From assembly GCA_017623335.1 (NCBI GenBank), contig JAGAPI010000175.1:1-6850 (forward strand): a stretch of 6,850 nucleotides of DNA. Reading direction: 5' to 3'. Shown here in pieces: positions 1 to 6,850 of the stretch. This DNA is from Prevotella sp. (GTDB lineage Bacteria; Bacteroidota; Bacteroidia; Bacteroidales; Bacteroidaceae). Every line of letters begins with the position of its first letter. Positions within the stretch are counted from its first letter, which is position 1. The notes beneath the pieces are model-generated. The model worked only from the letters and a program-made list of their open reading frames with translations. It did no database searches and had not been told where the DNA came from. The translations under genes were made by a program, and so were the position numbers.

Positions 1-2414
1 GCGAAGCGCCACACGTCCTGCACGTTCTCCACATAGTGGAAGGTTACGCCCTTGAGGTAGTCCTGCTCGATTTCCTCGATGTCCTTGCGGTTGGCGTTGC
101 ACAGCATGATGTCGGTGATGCCCGCGCGCTTGGCGGCGAGAATCTTTTCCTTGATACCGCCCACGGGCAGCACCTTGCCGCGAAGCGTTATCTCGCCGGT
201 CATAGCCACGTTGGCACGCACCTTGCGCTGGGTGAGCGCCGAGGCGATGGAGGTGGCGATGGTGATGCCCGCCGAGGGACCGTCCTTTGGCGTGGCTCCC
301 TCGGGCACGTGGATGTGTATGTTCCAGTTGTCGAAGATGCGGTAGTCTATCTTCAGCGTGTCGGCATGAGCCTTGACATATTCCAGCGCTAGCATTGCCG
401 ACTCTTTCATTACGTCGCCCAGGTTGCCGGTGATGGTGAGCCGCGAGCCCTTGCCCTTGCTCAGGCTGGTTTCGATGAACAGGATCTCGCCGCCCACGCT
501 CGTCCACGCCAGACCTGTGACCACTCCGGCGTAGGCGTTGCCCTGATATATGTCGCGGTAGTAGGGCGGCTTGCCGAGCAGAGTCTCCACCTCGCCCGTG
601 TCGACGGTGAGGAAAGGCATTCCGTTGTTCTTCACCTTTTCGAGCGCCAGCTTACGCATGGTCTTGTTTATCTGCTTCTCCAGCTGGCGCACTCCGCTCT
701 CGCGTGTGTACTGCTCTATGATTTTCACTATCGCCTTTTTCGTGAGCGTCAGCTTCTTCTCGGTGTCCAGTCCCGTGTTTTTCAGCTCGCGCTTCATAAG
801 ATGGCGCTTGGCAATCTCATATTTCTCTTCGGTGGTGTAGCCCGACACTTCGATAAGCTCCATGCGGTCGAGCAGAGGGCGCGGTATGCCGCCGAGGTCG
901 TTGGCTGTGGCGATGAAGAGTACCTGCGACAGGTCGTAGTCTACGTCGAGATAGTTGTCGTGGAAGGTTTTGTTCTGCTCAGGGTCGAGAACTTCGAGCA
1001 GTGCCGAGGAAGGGTCGCCGTGTACCGTGCCCTGCACCACCTTATCTATTTCGTCGAGCACAAAAACGGGGTTGCTCTTGCCTGCTTTCTGCAGACTCTT
1101 GATGATGCGGCCGGGCATGGCGCCGATGTAAGTGCGGCGGTGACCGCGAATCTCGCTTTCGTCGTGCAGACCTCCCAATGATATGCGCACGTACTTGCGC
1201 TTCAGCGCGTCGGCGATGCTCTTGCCAAGGCTGGTCTTGCCCACTCCCGGAGGACCATAGAGGCAGATGATGGGAGTCTTTGGCATGTCGCTTTCCTTGT
1301 TGCTGTTCTTATATTTCTCCTGCTGCAGCTTCAGCACGGCGAGGAACTCAAGGATGCGCTCCTTCACCTTCTCCATGCCGTAGTGGTTTTTATTGAGTGT
1401 CTTCTCGGCACGCTGTATGTTGAGGCTGTCTTCGGTGTATTCGTTCCACGGCAGCGCCACAAGAGTCTGAAGATAAGACACCTGTATCTGGTATTCGGGA
1501 CTTTGCGGATGGAGCTGGTCGAGCTTGTTGAGCTCTTTTACAAAGAAAGCGCACACGTCGTCGTTCCACTTCTTTTTCTCCATCTTCTTGCGAAGCTCCG
1601 CCTTCTCCTGCGAGTCGCCCATGTCGCCCATCTCCGCCTGCATGTTCTTGATTTGCTCGCGCATGAAGTTCTTTTTCTGCTCCTCGGAGATGTCCATCTG
1701 GGTCTTTGAGCGTATTTCCAGCTTTAGGTGCTGCAGCTGCAGGTCGCGGTTGATTATCCTCATGGCTTCAATCATGCGCTCCTTGATGTCGGTGATTTCA
1801 AGCAGCTTCTGGCGCTCGCTTACCGACTTTACAATGTTTCCGCAGATGAAGTTGAGCGCAATCATGTTGTCGGCGAGTCCGCGCAGGGTTATCAGCATGT
1901 CGGACGACAGGTCGTCGTCAATCTGTATATACGACTCGGTGAGGTTGCGCAGGTCGTCAACGCCTGCTGCAAACTCGTCGTCGTCCTTGTGCGGGTAATG
2001 CTCGGTGACAGGTGTCACCTTTGCCATGTAGTATGGCTTGGTGGCTGTAATCTCTGAAACTTCAAGCCGTTCCAGCCCCAGGATTATGGCGGCGGTGTTG
2101 CCCATTGGCAGGTCAACCACCTTTACCACCTGCGCGTAGGTGCCATATCTATACAGGTCTGTGAGTGCCGGTGTTTCCACATCGGCATCTTTCTGGCACA
2201 CACATGCAATGATTTGGTGCTTGTTGTCGGCAAATTTCACCAGCCGCCTGCTCATGTCGCGGCTAATGGTTATGGGTGACAGAATGCCGGGCATCATCAC
2301 CATGTTGCGAAGGGCGAGCAATGGCACCTCTTCGGGAAAATCCTGATTTTTCAGTTTGGTGATGTCAGCGTCTATCTCACCAATCATTGATATATTACTT
2401 ATAACTTTACTCAT
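1..2414 (-). CDS. lon: Lon ATP-dependent serine protease (endopeptidase La), C-terminus cut by window edge
   Basis: Lon unfolds and degrades damaged and regulatory proteins in the cytoplasm using ATP. The reading frame is open from the ATG at 2414 to the left edge, giving 804 complete codons. It has the N-terminal substrate-binding LON domain (from about residue 30), a helical linker rich in charged residues (about 230-370), an AAA+ module with Walker A GPPGVGKT (387-394), Walker B LDEIDK (453-458) and a likely arginine finger R517 in LLDRM, and the Lon protease domain. The catalytic dyad is S714 in PKDGPSAG and K757 in GGIKEK, spaced 43 residues apart as in E. coli Lon (S679/K722). Aligning to the E. 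coli end suggests only some 15-20 residues are missing. No frameshift was found. The start overlaps the upstream permease gene by 8 bp. An in-frame ATG at codon 10 is a possible alternative start. No heat-shock-type promoter was recognised directly upstream. Confidence 0.97.
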   Translation of the reverse strand, partial: MSKVISNISMIGEIDADITKLKNQDFPEEVPLLALRNMVMMPGILSPITISRDMSRRLVKFADNKHQIIACVCQKDADVETPALTDLYRYGTYAQVVKVVDLPMGNTAAIILGLERLEVSEITATKPYYMAKVTPVTEHYPHKDDDEFAAGVDDLRNLTESYIQIDDDLSSDMLITLRGLADNMIALNFICGNIVKSVSERQKLLEITDIKERMIEAMRIINRDLQLQHLKLEIRSKTQMDISEEQKKNFMREQIKNMQAEMGDMGDSQEKAELRKKMEKKKWNDDVCAFFVKELNKLDQLHPQSPEYQIQVSYLQTLVALPWNEYTEDSLNIQRAEKTLNKNHYGMEKVKERILEFLAVLKLQQEKYKNSNKESDMPKTPIICLYGPPGVGKTSLGKSIADALKRKYVRISLGGLHDESEIRGHRRTYIGAMPGRIIKSLQKAGKSNPVFVLDEIDKVVQGTVHGDPSSALLEVLDPEQNKTFHDNYLDVDYDLSQVLFIATANDLGGIPRPLLDRMELIEVSGYTTEEKYEIAKRHLMKRELKNTGLDTEKKLTLTKKAIVKIIEQYTRESGVRQLEKQINKTMRKLALEKVKNNGMPFLTVDTGEVETLLGKPPYYRDIYQGNAYAGVVTGLAWTSVGGEILFIETSLSKGKGSRLTITGNLGDVMKESAMLALEYVKAHADTLKIDYRIFDNWNIHIHVPEGATPKDGPSAGITIATSIASALTQRKVRANVAMTGEITLRGKVLPVGGIKEKILAAKRAGITDIMLCNANRKDIEEIEQDYLKGVTFHYVENVQDVWRF
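2407..2414 (-). other. 8-bp stop/start overlap ATGAGTAA joining permease and lon
   Basis: On the minus strand the lon ATG (2414-2412) precedes the permease TAA (2409-2407) in a different frame, giving ATGAGTAA. No Shine-Dalgarno-like purine run lies just upstream. This layout usually means both genes sit on one mRNA and that ribosomes ending the permease can restart on lon. The overlap is seen directly; coupling is inferred. Confidence 0.75.
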
Positions 2415-3651
2415 ATCTCATTGATTTAGAAGGTTGAATGTGCGCCACAAGGTAGCTTGGCGCCACGAGCACCATTACGCTTATAGCCAGTGTGGCGGCG
2501 TTGATGGCGAGGAAGATGGGGATGTTTATTTCCACCGGAACCTCGCTCACATAGTATGTCTTGGGGTCGAGCGTCACCACGCCCGTGTATTTCTGCAACA
2601 GCAGCAGTCCTATGCCAATGATGTTGCCGAGGAGCAGTCCGCGGGTGATGATGAATGTTGCAAACCATAGGAATGTGTGGCGCACAGTGGAGTTGCGCGC
2701 TCCCAGAGCCTTCAGTATTCCAATCATCTGTGTGCGCTCAAGTATGATTATCAGCAGTCCTGAAATCATGGTGAATCCTGCCACGCATGTCATAAGTGCC
2801 AGAATAATCCACACGTTGATGTCGAGCAGGTCGAGCCATGTGAATATCTGCGGATAGGCTTCGAAGATGGTTTGGGTGGATATGGTCTCACCGTTGTGGT
2901 CGGTTGTGCGGTTCACCTTTTCCACCATCTCCTGCGCCACCTGCTCCAGCCGTGTGAAGTCGCTCACCTCAATCTCGGCTCCCGAACATTGTTTCGGTTC
3001 CCATCCGTTGAGCTTGTTTGTGGTGTAGAGGTCGGCGATGCAAATCACCTGGTCGAAATGCGACATGTTAGTTTCGTAGATTCCGCTCACTGTGAAGCGG
3101 CGCACCCTCACGTCGTCGGTGCATACGAAATATGCAAACAGCCTGTCGCCGGTCTTCAGGTGCAGCTTGTCGGCAATGGTCTTCGACACAAGAATTTTGT
3201 TAGACGATTTCTTGGCGCTGAATCTCGGCATTTCTCCTTCTATGATGTTTTGGGCAAGAAACTGTGTGTCGTATTCCTCGCCTATGCCTTTGAACACGAT
3301 GCCGAGAAAGTCGCTGTCGGTCTTCAGTATGCCCTGTGTCAGTGTGTAGCGCCCCACGTGATTTATGCCATTTATGTTTTTCAGCACGTTTATCAAGCTG
3401 TCGTCCATACAAATGGGGTAGGGGTCGCCGCTCTGCATCGACATGAAGTTCTCCACCTGTATGTGGCTGCCGAATCCTATTGCCTTGTCGCGGATGGAGT
3501 GTTTGAAGCCATAAACCACTCCAACAGTGATTATCATTACGGCAAGACCTATTGCCACCCCGAGAGTAGCAATTCGTATTGCTGGTTTGCTTACTTTCTG
3601 GTTCTTGTCGTCGCTGCCATATATTTTTCTTGCAAGAAAAAGCGGTAACAT
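2407..3651 (-). CDS. FtsX/LolCE-type ABC transporter permease
   Basis: This 414-residue inner-membrane protein has the MacB/LolCE/FtsX permease layout. One membrane segment lies near the N-terminus (about 26-48), followed by a large extracytoplasmic MacB-type domain (about 50-275), then three more segments (about 278-303, 326-352 and 378-404). The stretch ILERTQMIGILKALGA (302-317) after the second segment is the typical FtsX-superfamily coupling region that contacts the ATPase. The length fits lipoprotein-releasing permeases, which pass lipoproteins to the periplasmic chaperone LolA. That substrate is inferred from family resemblance, and other MacB-like roles are possible. No ATP-binding partner is encoded beside it, so an ATPase from elsewhere would be needed. 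The gene starts 117 bp after the aminotransferase stop. Its ATG follows an A-rich leader without a Shine-Dalgarno sequence. It ends in TAA inside the lon start (ATGAGTAA), which suggests translational coupling. Confidence 0.88.
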   Translation of the reverse strand: MLPLFLARKIYGSDDKNQKVSKPAIRIATLGVAIGLAVMIITVGVVYGFKHSIRDKAIGFGSHIQVENFMSMQSGDPYPICMDDSLINVLKNINGINHVGRYTLTQGILKTDSDFLGIVFKGIGEEYDTQFLAQNIIEGEMPRFSAKKSSNKILVSKTIADKLHLKTGDRLFAYFVCTDDVRVRRFTVSGIYETNMSHFDQVICIADLYTTNKLNGWEPKQCSGAEIEVSDFTRLEQVAQEMVEKVNRTTDHNGETISTQTIFEAYPQIFTWLDLLDINVWIILALMTCVAGFTMISGLLIIILERTQMIGILKALGARNSTVRHTFLWFATFIITRGLLLGNIIGIGLLLLQKYTGVVTLDPKTYYVSEVPVEINIPIFLAINAATLAISVMVLVAPSYLVAHIQPSKSMRYE

Positions 3652-3672
3652 TTAAAATCTCTTTGTTTTCTT

Positions 3673-3784
3673 GTTTACAATTTTTTCGTAGGTTTTACAA
3701 TGTTTTGCCGGTTTTATAATGTTTCACCGGCTGTATGACCTTACTGTGTCCCGTCGTGTTGTGCGTCTTTACAGTGTTTCGTCG
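3673..3784. repeat. Five imperfect ~18-bp direct repeats at the aminotransferase 3' end
   Basis: Reading the plus strand, five related units begin near 3673, 3693, 3712, 3739 and 3767, with a rough consensus YTTTACARTGTTTYGYCG. The second and third are in direct tandem (19-bp units 3692-3710 and 3711-3729, 16 of 19 identical). The fourth (3739-3756) and fifth (3767-3784) match at 14 of 18 positions. The first (3673-3690) matches the second at 12 of its first 14 positions and then diverges. Spacings are 20, 19, 27 and 28 bp. The fifth unit covers the aminotransferase stop codon and the codons before it, so on the sense strand each unit looks like a decayed copy of the gene end (GACGAAACACTGTAA). 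Slippage-driven duplication or a set of protein-binding sites would both fit. Confidence 0.55.
3707..3731 (-). other. Short inverted repeat GCCGGT/ACCGGC after the aminotransferase gene
   Basis: A perfect 6-bp inverted repeat (3707-3712 and 3726-3731) flanks a 13-nt AT-rich loop, about 38 nt after the aminotransferase stop. It could fold as a GC-rich RNA hairpin. On the sense strand it is followed by an A-rich stretch rather than a U-run, so it is not a standard intrinsic terminator. It arises where the GCCGG end of one direct repeat meets the ACCGG end of the next. It may modestly affect read-through or RNA stability; this is inference. Confidence 0.3.
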
Positions 3785-4980
3785 TTTGTGCGGCCGGGAT
3801 AAGCCTCAAGTGCCTTTTTCAACACGACGAGGGCGCGCATGAGATCTTCCTTTTTCAGTACGTATGCTATGCGCACCTGATTGATGCCTGCTCCTGGGGT
3901 GGTGTAGAATCCAGATGCGGGAGCCATCATCACGGTCTCTCCCTCGTATGAGAATTCTTCAAGGCACCATCGGCAGAATTTCTCGCTGTCGTCCACTGGC
4001 AGCTTTGCCACGGTGTAGAATGCTCCCATGGGTATTGGCGAATATACTCCCGGTATCTTGTTGAGCCCGTCGATGAGGCACTTGCGGCGCTCCACATATT
4101 CGTCATATACGTCGCGGTAGTACTCCTCGGGCGCGTCGAGCGAGGCCTCTGCCACAATCTGTCCTATGAGCGGCGGCGACAGACGTGCCTGGCAGAATTT
4201 CATCACAGCTTGGCGCACTGCCGCGTTCTTGGTTATCAGTGCGCCGATGCGTATGCCGCACTCCGAATAGCGCTTCGACACCGAGTCGATGAGGATGGTG
4301 TTCTGCTCAATGCCTTCAAGATGGAACACCGATATGTAGGGCGAACCTGTGTAAATATATTCGCGGTAAACCTCGTCGGAGAACAGATACAAGTCGTATT
4401 TCTTCACAAGGTCGCGTATCTGGTTCATCTCGCGGCGGGTGTAGAGATAGCCCGTGGGGTTGTTGGGATTGCAAATCATTATGGCTCGTGTGCGGTCGTT
4501 GATAAGCTCCTCAAACTTTTCCACCTTCGGCAATGAAAAACCCTCGTCGATGGTTGTGGCTATGGTTCTGATTTTTGCTCCTGCGCTGATGGCAAACGCC
4601 ATGTAGTTGGCGTAGGCTGGCTCTGGCACTATAATCTCGTCGCCCGGGTTGAGACATGACAAAAAGGCAAAGAGTATTGCCTCACTGCCGCCCGATGTTA
4701 TGATGATGTCATCGGGTGTTACGTTGATATTGTATTTTTTGTAATAGTCCACCAGTTTCTCGCGGTAGCTCAGATAGCCCTGCGACGGTGAATACTCCAA
4801 TATGTTGCGGTCGATGGTTTTCAGTGCATCCAAGCCTACTTGCGGTGTGGGCAGGTCAGGCTGTCCTATGTTCAGGTGATACACCTTTGTGCCGCGTTTC
4901 TTGGCAGCGGCGGCAAGCGGAGCCAGTTTCCTGATTGGCGATTCTGGCATTTCATGCCCGCGTATTGATATTTCCGGCAT
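3769..4980 (-). CDS. Class I/II pyridoxal-phosphate aminotransferase (aspartate aminotransferase-like)
   Basis: This 403-residue cytoplasmic enzyme should move an amino group between an amino acid and a 2-oxo acid using PLP. Family landmarks occur in order: NIGQPDLPTP near the N-terminus (37-46), SGGSEAI (96-102) at the cofactor phosphate site, NPNNPTG (171-177) with the ring-contacting Asn at 174, SDEVYRE (201-207) with Asp202 expected to pair with the PLP nitrogen, Lys236 in SVSKRYS as the Schiff-base lysine, and Arg370 in NQVRIAY as the expected substrate carboxylate clamp. Length and motifs fit COG0436-type enzymes. The motifs do not fix the substrate: aspartate, alanine, aromatic or branched-chain use is possible. 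ATG at 4980 is chosen because ISIRGHEMPESPIRKL just after it looks like a family N-terminus; Met11 is less likely. A promoter lies about 85-115 bp upstream, and the stop sits inside a repeat. Confidence 0.92.
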   Translation of the reverse strand: MPEISIRGHEMPESPIRKLAPLAAAAKKRGTKVYHLNIGQPDLPTPQVGLDALKTIDRNILEYSPSQGYLSYREKLVDYYKKYNINVTPDDIIITSGGSEAILFAFLSCLNPGDEIIVPEPAYANYMAFAISAGAKIRTIATTIDEGFSLPKVEKFEELINDRTRAIMICNPNNPTGYLYTRREMNQIRDLVKKYDLYLFSDEVYREYIYTGSPYISVFHLEGIEQNTILIDSVSKRYSECGIRIGALITKNAAVRQAVMKFCQARLSPPLIGQIVAEASLDAPEEYYRDVYDEYVERRKCLIDGLNKIPGVYSPIPMGAFYTVAKLPVDDSEKFCRWCLEEFSYEGETVMMAPASGFYTTPGAGINQVRIAYVLKKEDLMRALVVLKKALEAYPGRTNDETL

Positions 4981-5009
4981 TGTTACTTATGATATATGTT
5001 AATAATTCC

Positions 5010-5027
5010 GTTATCTTTTTGTTATCT
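5010..5027. repeat. Direct repeat GTTATCT x2 in the aminotransferase leader
   Basis: GTTATCT occurs at 5010-5016 and 5021-5027, an 11-bp period or about one helical turn, with a third partial GTTA at 5028. On the sense strand this reads AGATAAC twice in the predicted 5' leader, roughly 30-47 bases before the ATG. It could be an operator half-site pair or a leader element. The stretch is AT-rich, so chance is a real alternative. Confidence 0.25.
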
Positions 5028-5063
5028 GTTACAATTTACTTGGTGTAAGTATAATAATCGTTG

Positions 5064-5095
5064 CAAAATTACGAAAATTTATGCTTATGACAAAA
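5064..5095 (-). promoter_or_regulatory. Bacteroidota-type promoter for the aminotransferase gene
   Basis: On the minus strand TTTTG (5095-5091) is followed, after a 19-bp spacer, by TAATTTTG (5071-5064). This matches the Bacteroidota primary sigma pattern of a TTG element at -33 and TAnnTTTG at -7 with the expected spacing. Transcription would begin near 5057-5060, giving a leader of about 80 nt before the ATG at 4980. It should drive the aminotransferase and, if there is read-through, the permease and lon. Confidence 0.7.
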
Positions 5096-5113
5096 TAAAT
5101 TAAGATAAATTTT
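5074..5113. other. Imperfect 13-bp dyad over the promoter, after rlmH
   Basis: AAAATTTAT (5074-5082) and ATAAATTTT (5105-5113) are perfect inverted repeats. The match continues as CTTA (5084-5087) with TAAG (5101-5104) after one unpaired base at 5083, leaving a 13-nt loop. The loop holds the -33 TTG and one arm fills most of the promoter spacer. It also lies 29-68 nt after the rlmH stop, where a weak, nearly all A-U terminator hairpin could form. It may be an operator, a weak terminator, or an effect of AT-rich composition. Confidence 0.35.
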
Positions 5114-5141
5114 AATATATCAAGGAAAAAGGTAATACAAA

Positions 5142-5612
5142 TTATTCATGATGATAAGGCTCACCTTTTATTATAGTGCAAGCGCGGTAGAGCTGCTCTG
5201 TCATTATCAGCCTCACCATCTGGTGGCTGAATGTCATTCGCGACAGGCTGATTTTCTCGTTGGCACGTTCGTACACCTTTTGTGAAAAACCGTATGGACC
5301 TCCTATGATTATAACAAGGCGGCGGGCGGTGGCGCGCTTCTGTTCCAGCCACCGAGCATACTCTATGCTTGTGAACTCCTTGCCGTGCTCGTCCATCAGC
5401 ACCACGGTGTCGGAGGGCTGAAGCTGCTTGAGTATCAGTTCGCCCTCCATGGTTTTCTGTTGTTCTTCCGACAGGTTCTTGGTGTTCTTCAGTTCGGGAA
5501 TGGTCACAATCTCAAATGGCATGTAGTGGGCTATGCGCTCTGCATAGCCGTTGATGCCGGCAATGAAATGCTTGTCGGCAGTTTTTCCTACAAGTAGCAG
5601 TATTGTCTTCAT
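5142..5612 (-). CDS. rlmH: 23S rRNA (pseudouridine-1915-N3)-methyltransferase RlmH
   Basis: RlmH is a SPOUT-class enzyme that transfers a methyl group from S-adenosylmethionine to N3 of pseudouridine 1915 in helix 69 of 23S rRNA, acting on assembled ribosomes. The 156-residue product has the family length (E. coli about 155). It has MDEHGKEFTS (73-82), the trefoil-knot cofactor loop IIIGGPYGFS (101-110), FSHQMVRLIMTEQLYRA (128-144) and the conserved C-terminal end PYHHE (152-156). ATG at 5612 is preferred because MKTILLLVGKT is the standard family N-terminus. A longer in-frame form from a TTG at 5633 would add seven residues and overlap the upstream gene by 20 bp. With the ATG start, one base separates it from the upstream TGA (TGAGATG), so co-transcription and coupled translation with the membrane protein are likely. 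Confidence 0.96.
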   Translation of the reverse strand: MKTILLLVGKTADKHFIAGINGYAERIAHYMPFEIVTIPELKNTKNLSEEQQKTMEGELILKQLQPSDTVVLMDEHGKEFTSIEYARWLEQKRATARRLVIIIGGPYGFSQKVYERANEKISLSRMTFSHQMVRLIMTEQLYRACTIIKGEPYHHE

Positions 5613-5613
5613 C

Positions 5614-6850
5614 TCAACTGTGGAATCCGTCAAGATTTGTGTATCTGCGCTTCATCATCCGCCTGTATATAGACTTTAGCCACATCGTGTGCATGGCGGT
5701 GGTGATGGCGCCGATAACGATAATTATGATATAACCTATGGTGTCGCCGAAGATGGCGGTGAAGGCAATGGTCACAGCCACGGGAATGAAGAACACGATA
5801 AGCTCGAAGATGAGCTGCAGCTTGTTCTCAAAGTTGTTCTTTCCCGTGATTTTGTCGTTGAGCGGAAGGGTCTGCTTGTTGAATATTGCAAGATGGAACA
5901 GCAGGCAGTAGCACGGACCTATTGTAAGGAACATATAGGCGAGAATCATCAGCAGCGGAAACTTGCCGGCGATGATGGCAGGCATGAGCAGCAGCAGCGG
6001 AAGAATGAGCGTGGCGCTGTAAAAATAGTACTTCGCGCGCAGCAGGGTGTAGATGTTCTCGCGGTGAACCATGAGGAAGTCGATGTAGTTGCCCTCCACT
6101 CCCATGATCTTTATGAGCGTGGTGGCTCCGAAGAATACGAAGCAGTAGATGCACCACATGTTGATGGCGAAGGTGCCGGAATAGGCATCGGTGTAGGCAA
6201 TGATGAGGCTTAGCATGGTTATCACCACGATGCCGCTGATGAAGCGCTGACGGATGGTCTTGCAGCGCATGGCGCACTTTATTTCAAGCTTGAGGTATTC
6301 GCCGATTTCGCCGAAACGCTCAAAGAACGTGAACTGCGACATGGCGCGCTTTCCCACATTGTCCACCTGTTCCACCTCTTCGTCGACACCATGCTGCTGA
6401 AGTGTGCGGTTGGCAATAAACAGCAGTGCGAAGAGTGCGATGTATACAATCACGGTCACGGGGTGCATGGCATAGTCGAGACTTGCATCGGCAATCTTTT
6501 CAAAACCTTTTTCAAAACCGAAGATAAGCAGCGGCAGTCCGTAAGCCAATCCGTAGACGGCAATGGGCAGAATCCACCATAGCATGTTGCGGTTTACGAA
6601 TGTGCGTACAAGCAGATACCACTGGCTGTTGATGTAGATGAGCAGTTGCAGCACTGCAAGTGTGAGCAGTACCGTTAGGAAATCTGTGCCACCGCACCAG
6701 GCTATAAAAATATAGGGTATAAACAGAAAATGATATACGTAGTTTAGCCCGTCAGTGAGTGTCTGTATAAGGAAACAGTCTATTATCCAGCGCTTTTTCA
6801 GTGGCATGAGCAGATAGGGCTTCACCATCATCGACGGTGTCTGCTGCATA
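5614..6850 (-). CDS. DUF5687 family multi-pass membrane protein, N-terminus cut by window edge
   Basis: The visible 411 residues contain about ten hydrophobic segments (near 36-53, 56-73, 89-110, 131-147, 203-221, 227-249, 277-294, 297-320, 346-366 and 370-390). There is a cytoplasmic-looking charged section at about 150-200 and a basic C-terminal end. YLKLEIKCAMRCKTIRQRF (185-203), RENIYTLLRAKYY (263-275) and VKPYLLMPLKKRW (9-21) resemble conserved parts of DUF5687, a Bacteroidota family of roughly 490 residues. An ATG occurs at 6849, but by that comparison it is internal, so about 80-90 residues probably lie beyond the window. DUF5687 proteins resemble ABC-2-type permeases and often sit beside an ABC ATPase gene, which would be outside the window. 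Substrate and function are unknown. It ends in TGA one base before rlmH. Family assignment is from recalled motifs. Confidence 0.72.
   Translation of the reverse strand, partial: MQQTPSMMVKPYLLMPLKKRWIIDCFLIQTLTDGLNYVYHFLFIPYIFIAWCGGTDFLTVLLTLAVLQLLIYINSQWYLLVRTFVNRNMLWWILPIAVYGLAYGLPLLIFGFEKGFEKIADASLDYAMHPVTVIVYIALFALLFIANRTLQQHGVDEEVEQVDNVGKRAMSQFTFFERFGEIGEYLKLEIKCAMRCKTIRQRFISGIVVITMLSLIIAYTDAYSGTFAINMWCIYCFVFFGATTLIKIMGVEGNYIDFLMVHRENIYTLLRAKYYFYSATLILPLLLLMPAIIAGKFPLLMILAYMFLTIGPCYCLLFHLAIFNKQTLPLNDKITGKNNFENKLQLIFELIVFFIPVAVTIAFTAIFGDTIGYIIIIVIGAITTAMHTMWLKSIYRRMMKRRYTNLDGFHS

Noticed and set aside
36..2346. A series of plus-strand open frames opposite lon
   Set aside because: Lon runs uninterrupted on the minus strand with all catalytic motifs. 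The plus-strand frames overlap one another and show no domain signal.
2872..3648. A 258-codon plus-strand open frame spanning most of the permease gene
   Set aside because: It is fully antisense to a clear FtsX/LolCE-type gene, its product resembles no family I recognise, and long antisense frames are expected opposite genes with this codon use.
3707..3731. Intrinsic terminator of the aminotransferase gene
   Set aside because: The 6-bp stem has a 13-nt loop and is followed on the sense strand by A-rich sequence rather than a U-run, so it is reported only as an inverted repeat.
3673..3784. A possible CRISPR array
   Set aside because: The units are about 18 bp, diverged and spaced 19-28 bp start to start, leaving almost no spacers, and no cas gene is present.
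5689..6213. A 174-codon plus-strand open frame rich in Gly, Asp, His and Glu
   Set aside because: It is antisense to the DUF5687 coding region. Its low-complexity composition is what the reverse complement of hydrophobic membrane codons gives.
6847..6849. True start codon of the DUF5687 gene at the right edge
   Set aside because: The residues after this ATG match a region normally about 80-90 residues into the family, so it is most likely an internal Met.
1..6850. Mobile element, defence system, toxin-antitoxin pair or tRNA/rRNA genes
   Set aside because: No transposase, integrase, terminal repeats, nuclease or other defence-type proteins, or RNA-gene sequences were seen on either strand. 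The window is housekeeping in character.

Overview
The window looks like an ordinary chromosomal stretch from a member of the Bacteroidales, most like Prevotella and its relatives. This rests on four things seen in the sequence. The Lon and RlmH proteins have Bacteroidales-type sequences. There is a DUF5687 membrane protein, a family essentially limited to Bacteroidota. A promoter matches the Bacteroidota pattern (TTG, 19 bp, TAnnTTTG). The starts lack Shine-Dalgarno sequences and follow AT-rich leaders. The genus is inference.

All five genes are on the minus strand, so the window reads right to left. From the right edge: (1) a DUF5687 multi-pass membrane protein, possibly an ABC-2-like permease, missing its N-terminus (5614-6850); (2) rlmH, the 23S rRNA pseudouridine-1915 N3-methyltransferase, starting 1 nt after the previous stop (5142-5612); (3) a 161-bp AT-rich gap with a good Bacteroidota promoter, a dyad over that promoter and a short direct repeat in the leader; (4) a class I/II PLP aminotransferase (3769-4980); (5) a 117-bp gap holding five imperfect ~18-bp direct repeats, one of which overlaps the aminotransferase stop codon; (6) an FtsX/LolCE-type ABC permease (2407-3651); (7) lon, the ATP-dependent serine protease, starting inside the 3' end of the permease gene (8-bp overlap, ATGAGTAA) and missing only about its last 15-20 codons at the left edge.

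There are probably two transcription units. DUF5687 and rlmH form the end of one. The aminotransferase starts a second from its own promoter, and the permease and lon may be read with it, because no separate consensus promoter was seen before the permease. The permease and lon are likely translationally coupled. The genes do not form one pathway: they cover rRNA modification, amino-acid metabolism, envelope or lipoprotein transport and protein quality control.

I see no mobile element, CRISPR array, tRNA or rRNA, toxin-antitoxin pair, defence island or novel multigene system. The less explained parts are the repeat array after the aminotransferase gene, the dyad over its promoter, and the uncharacterised DUF5687 protein.
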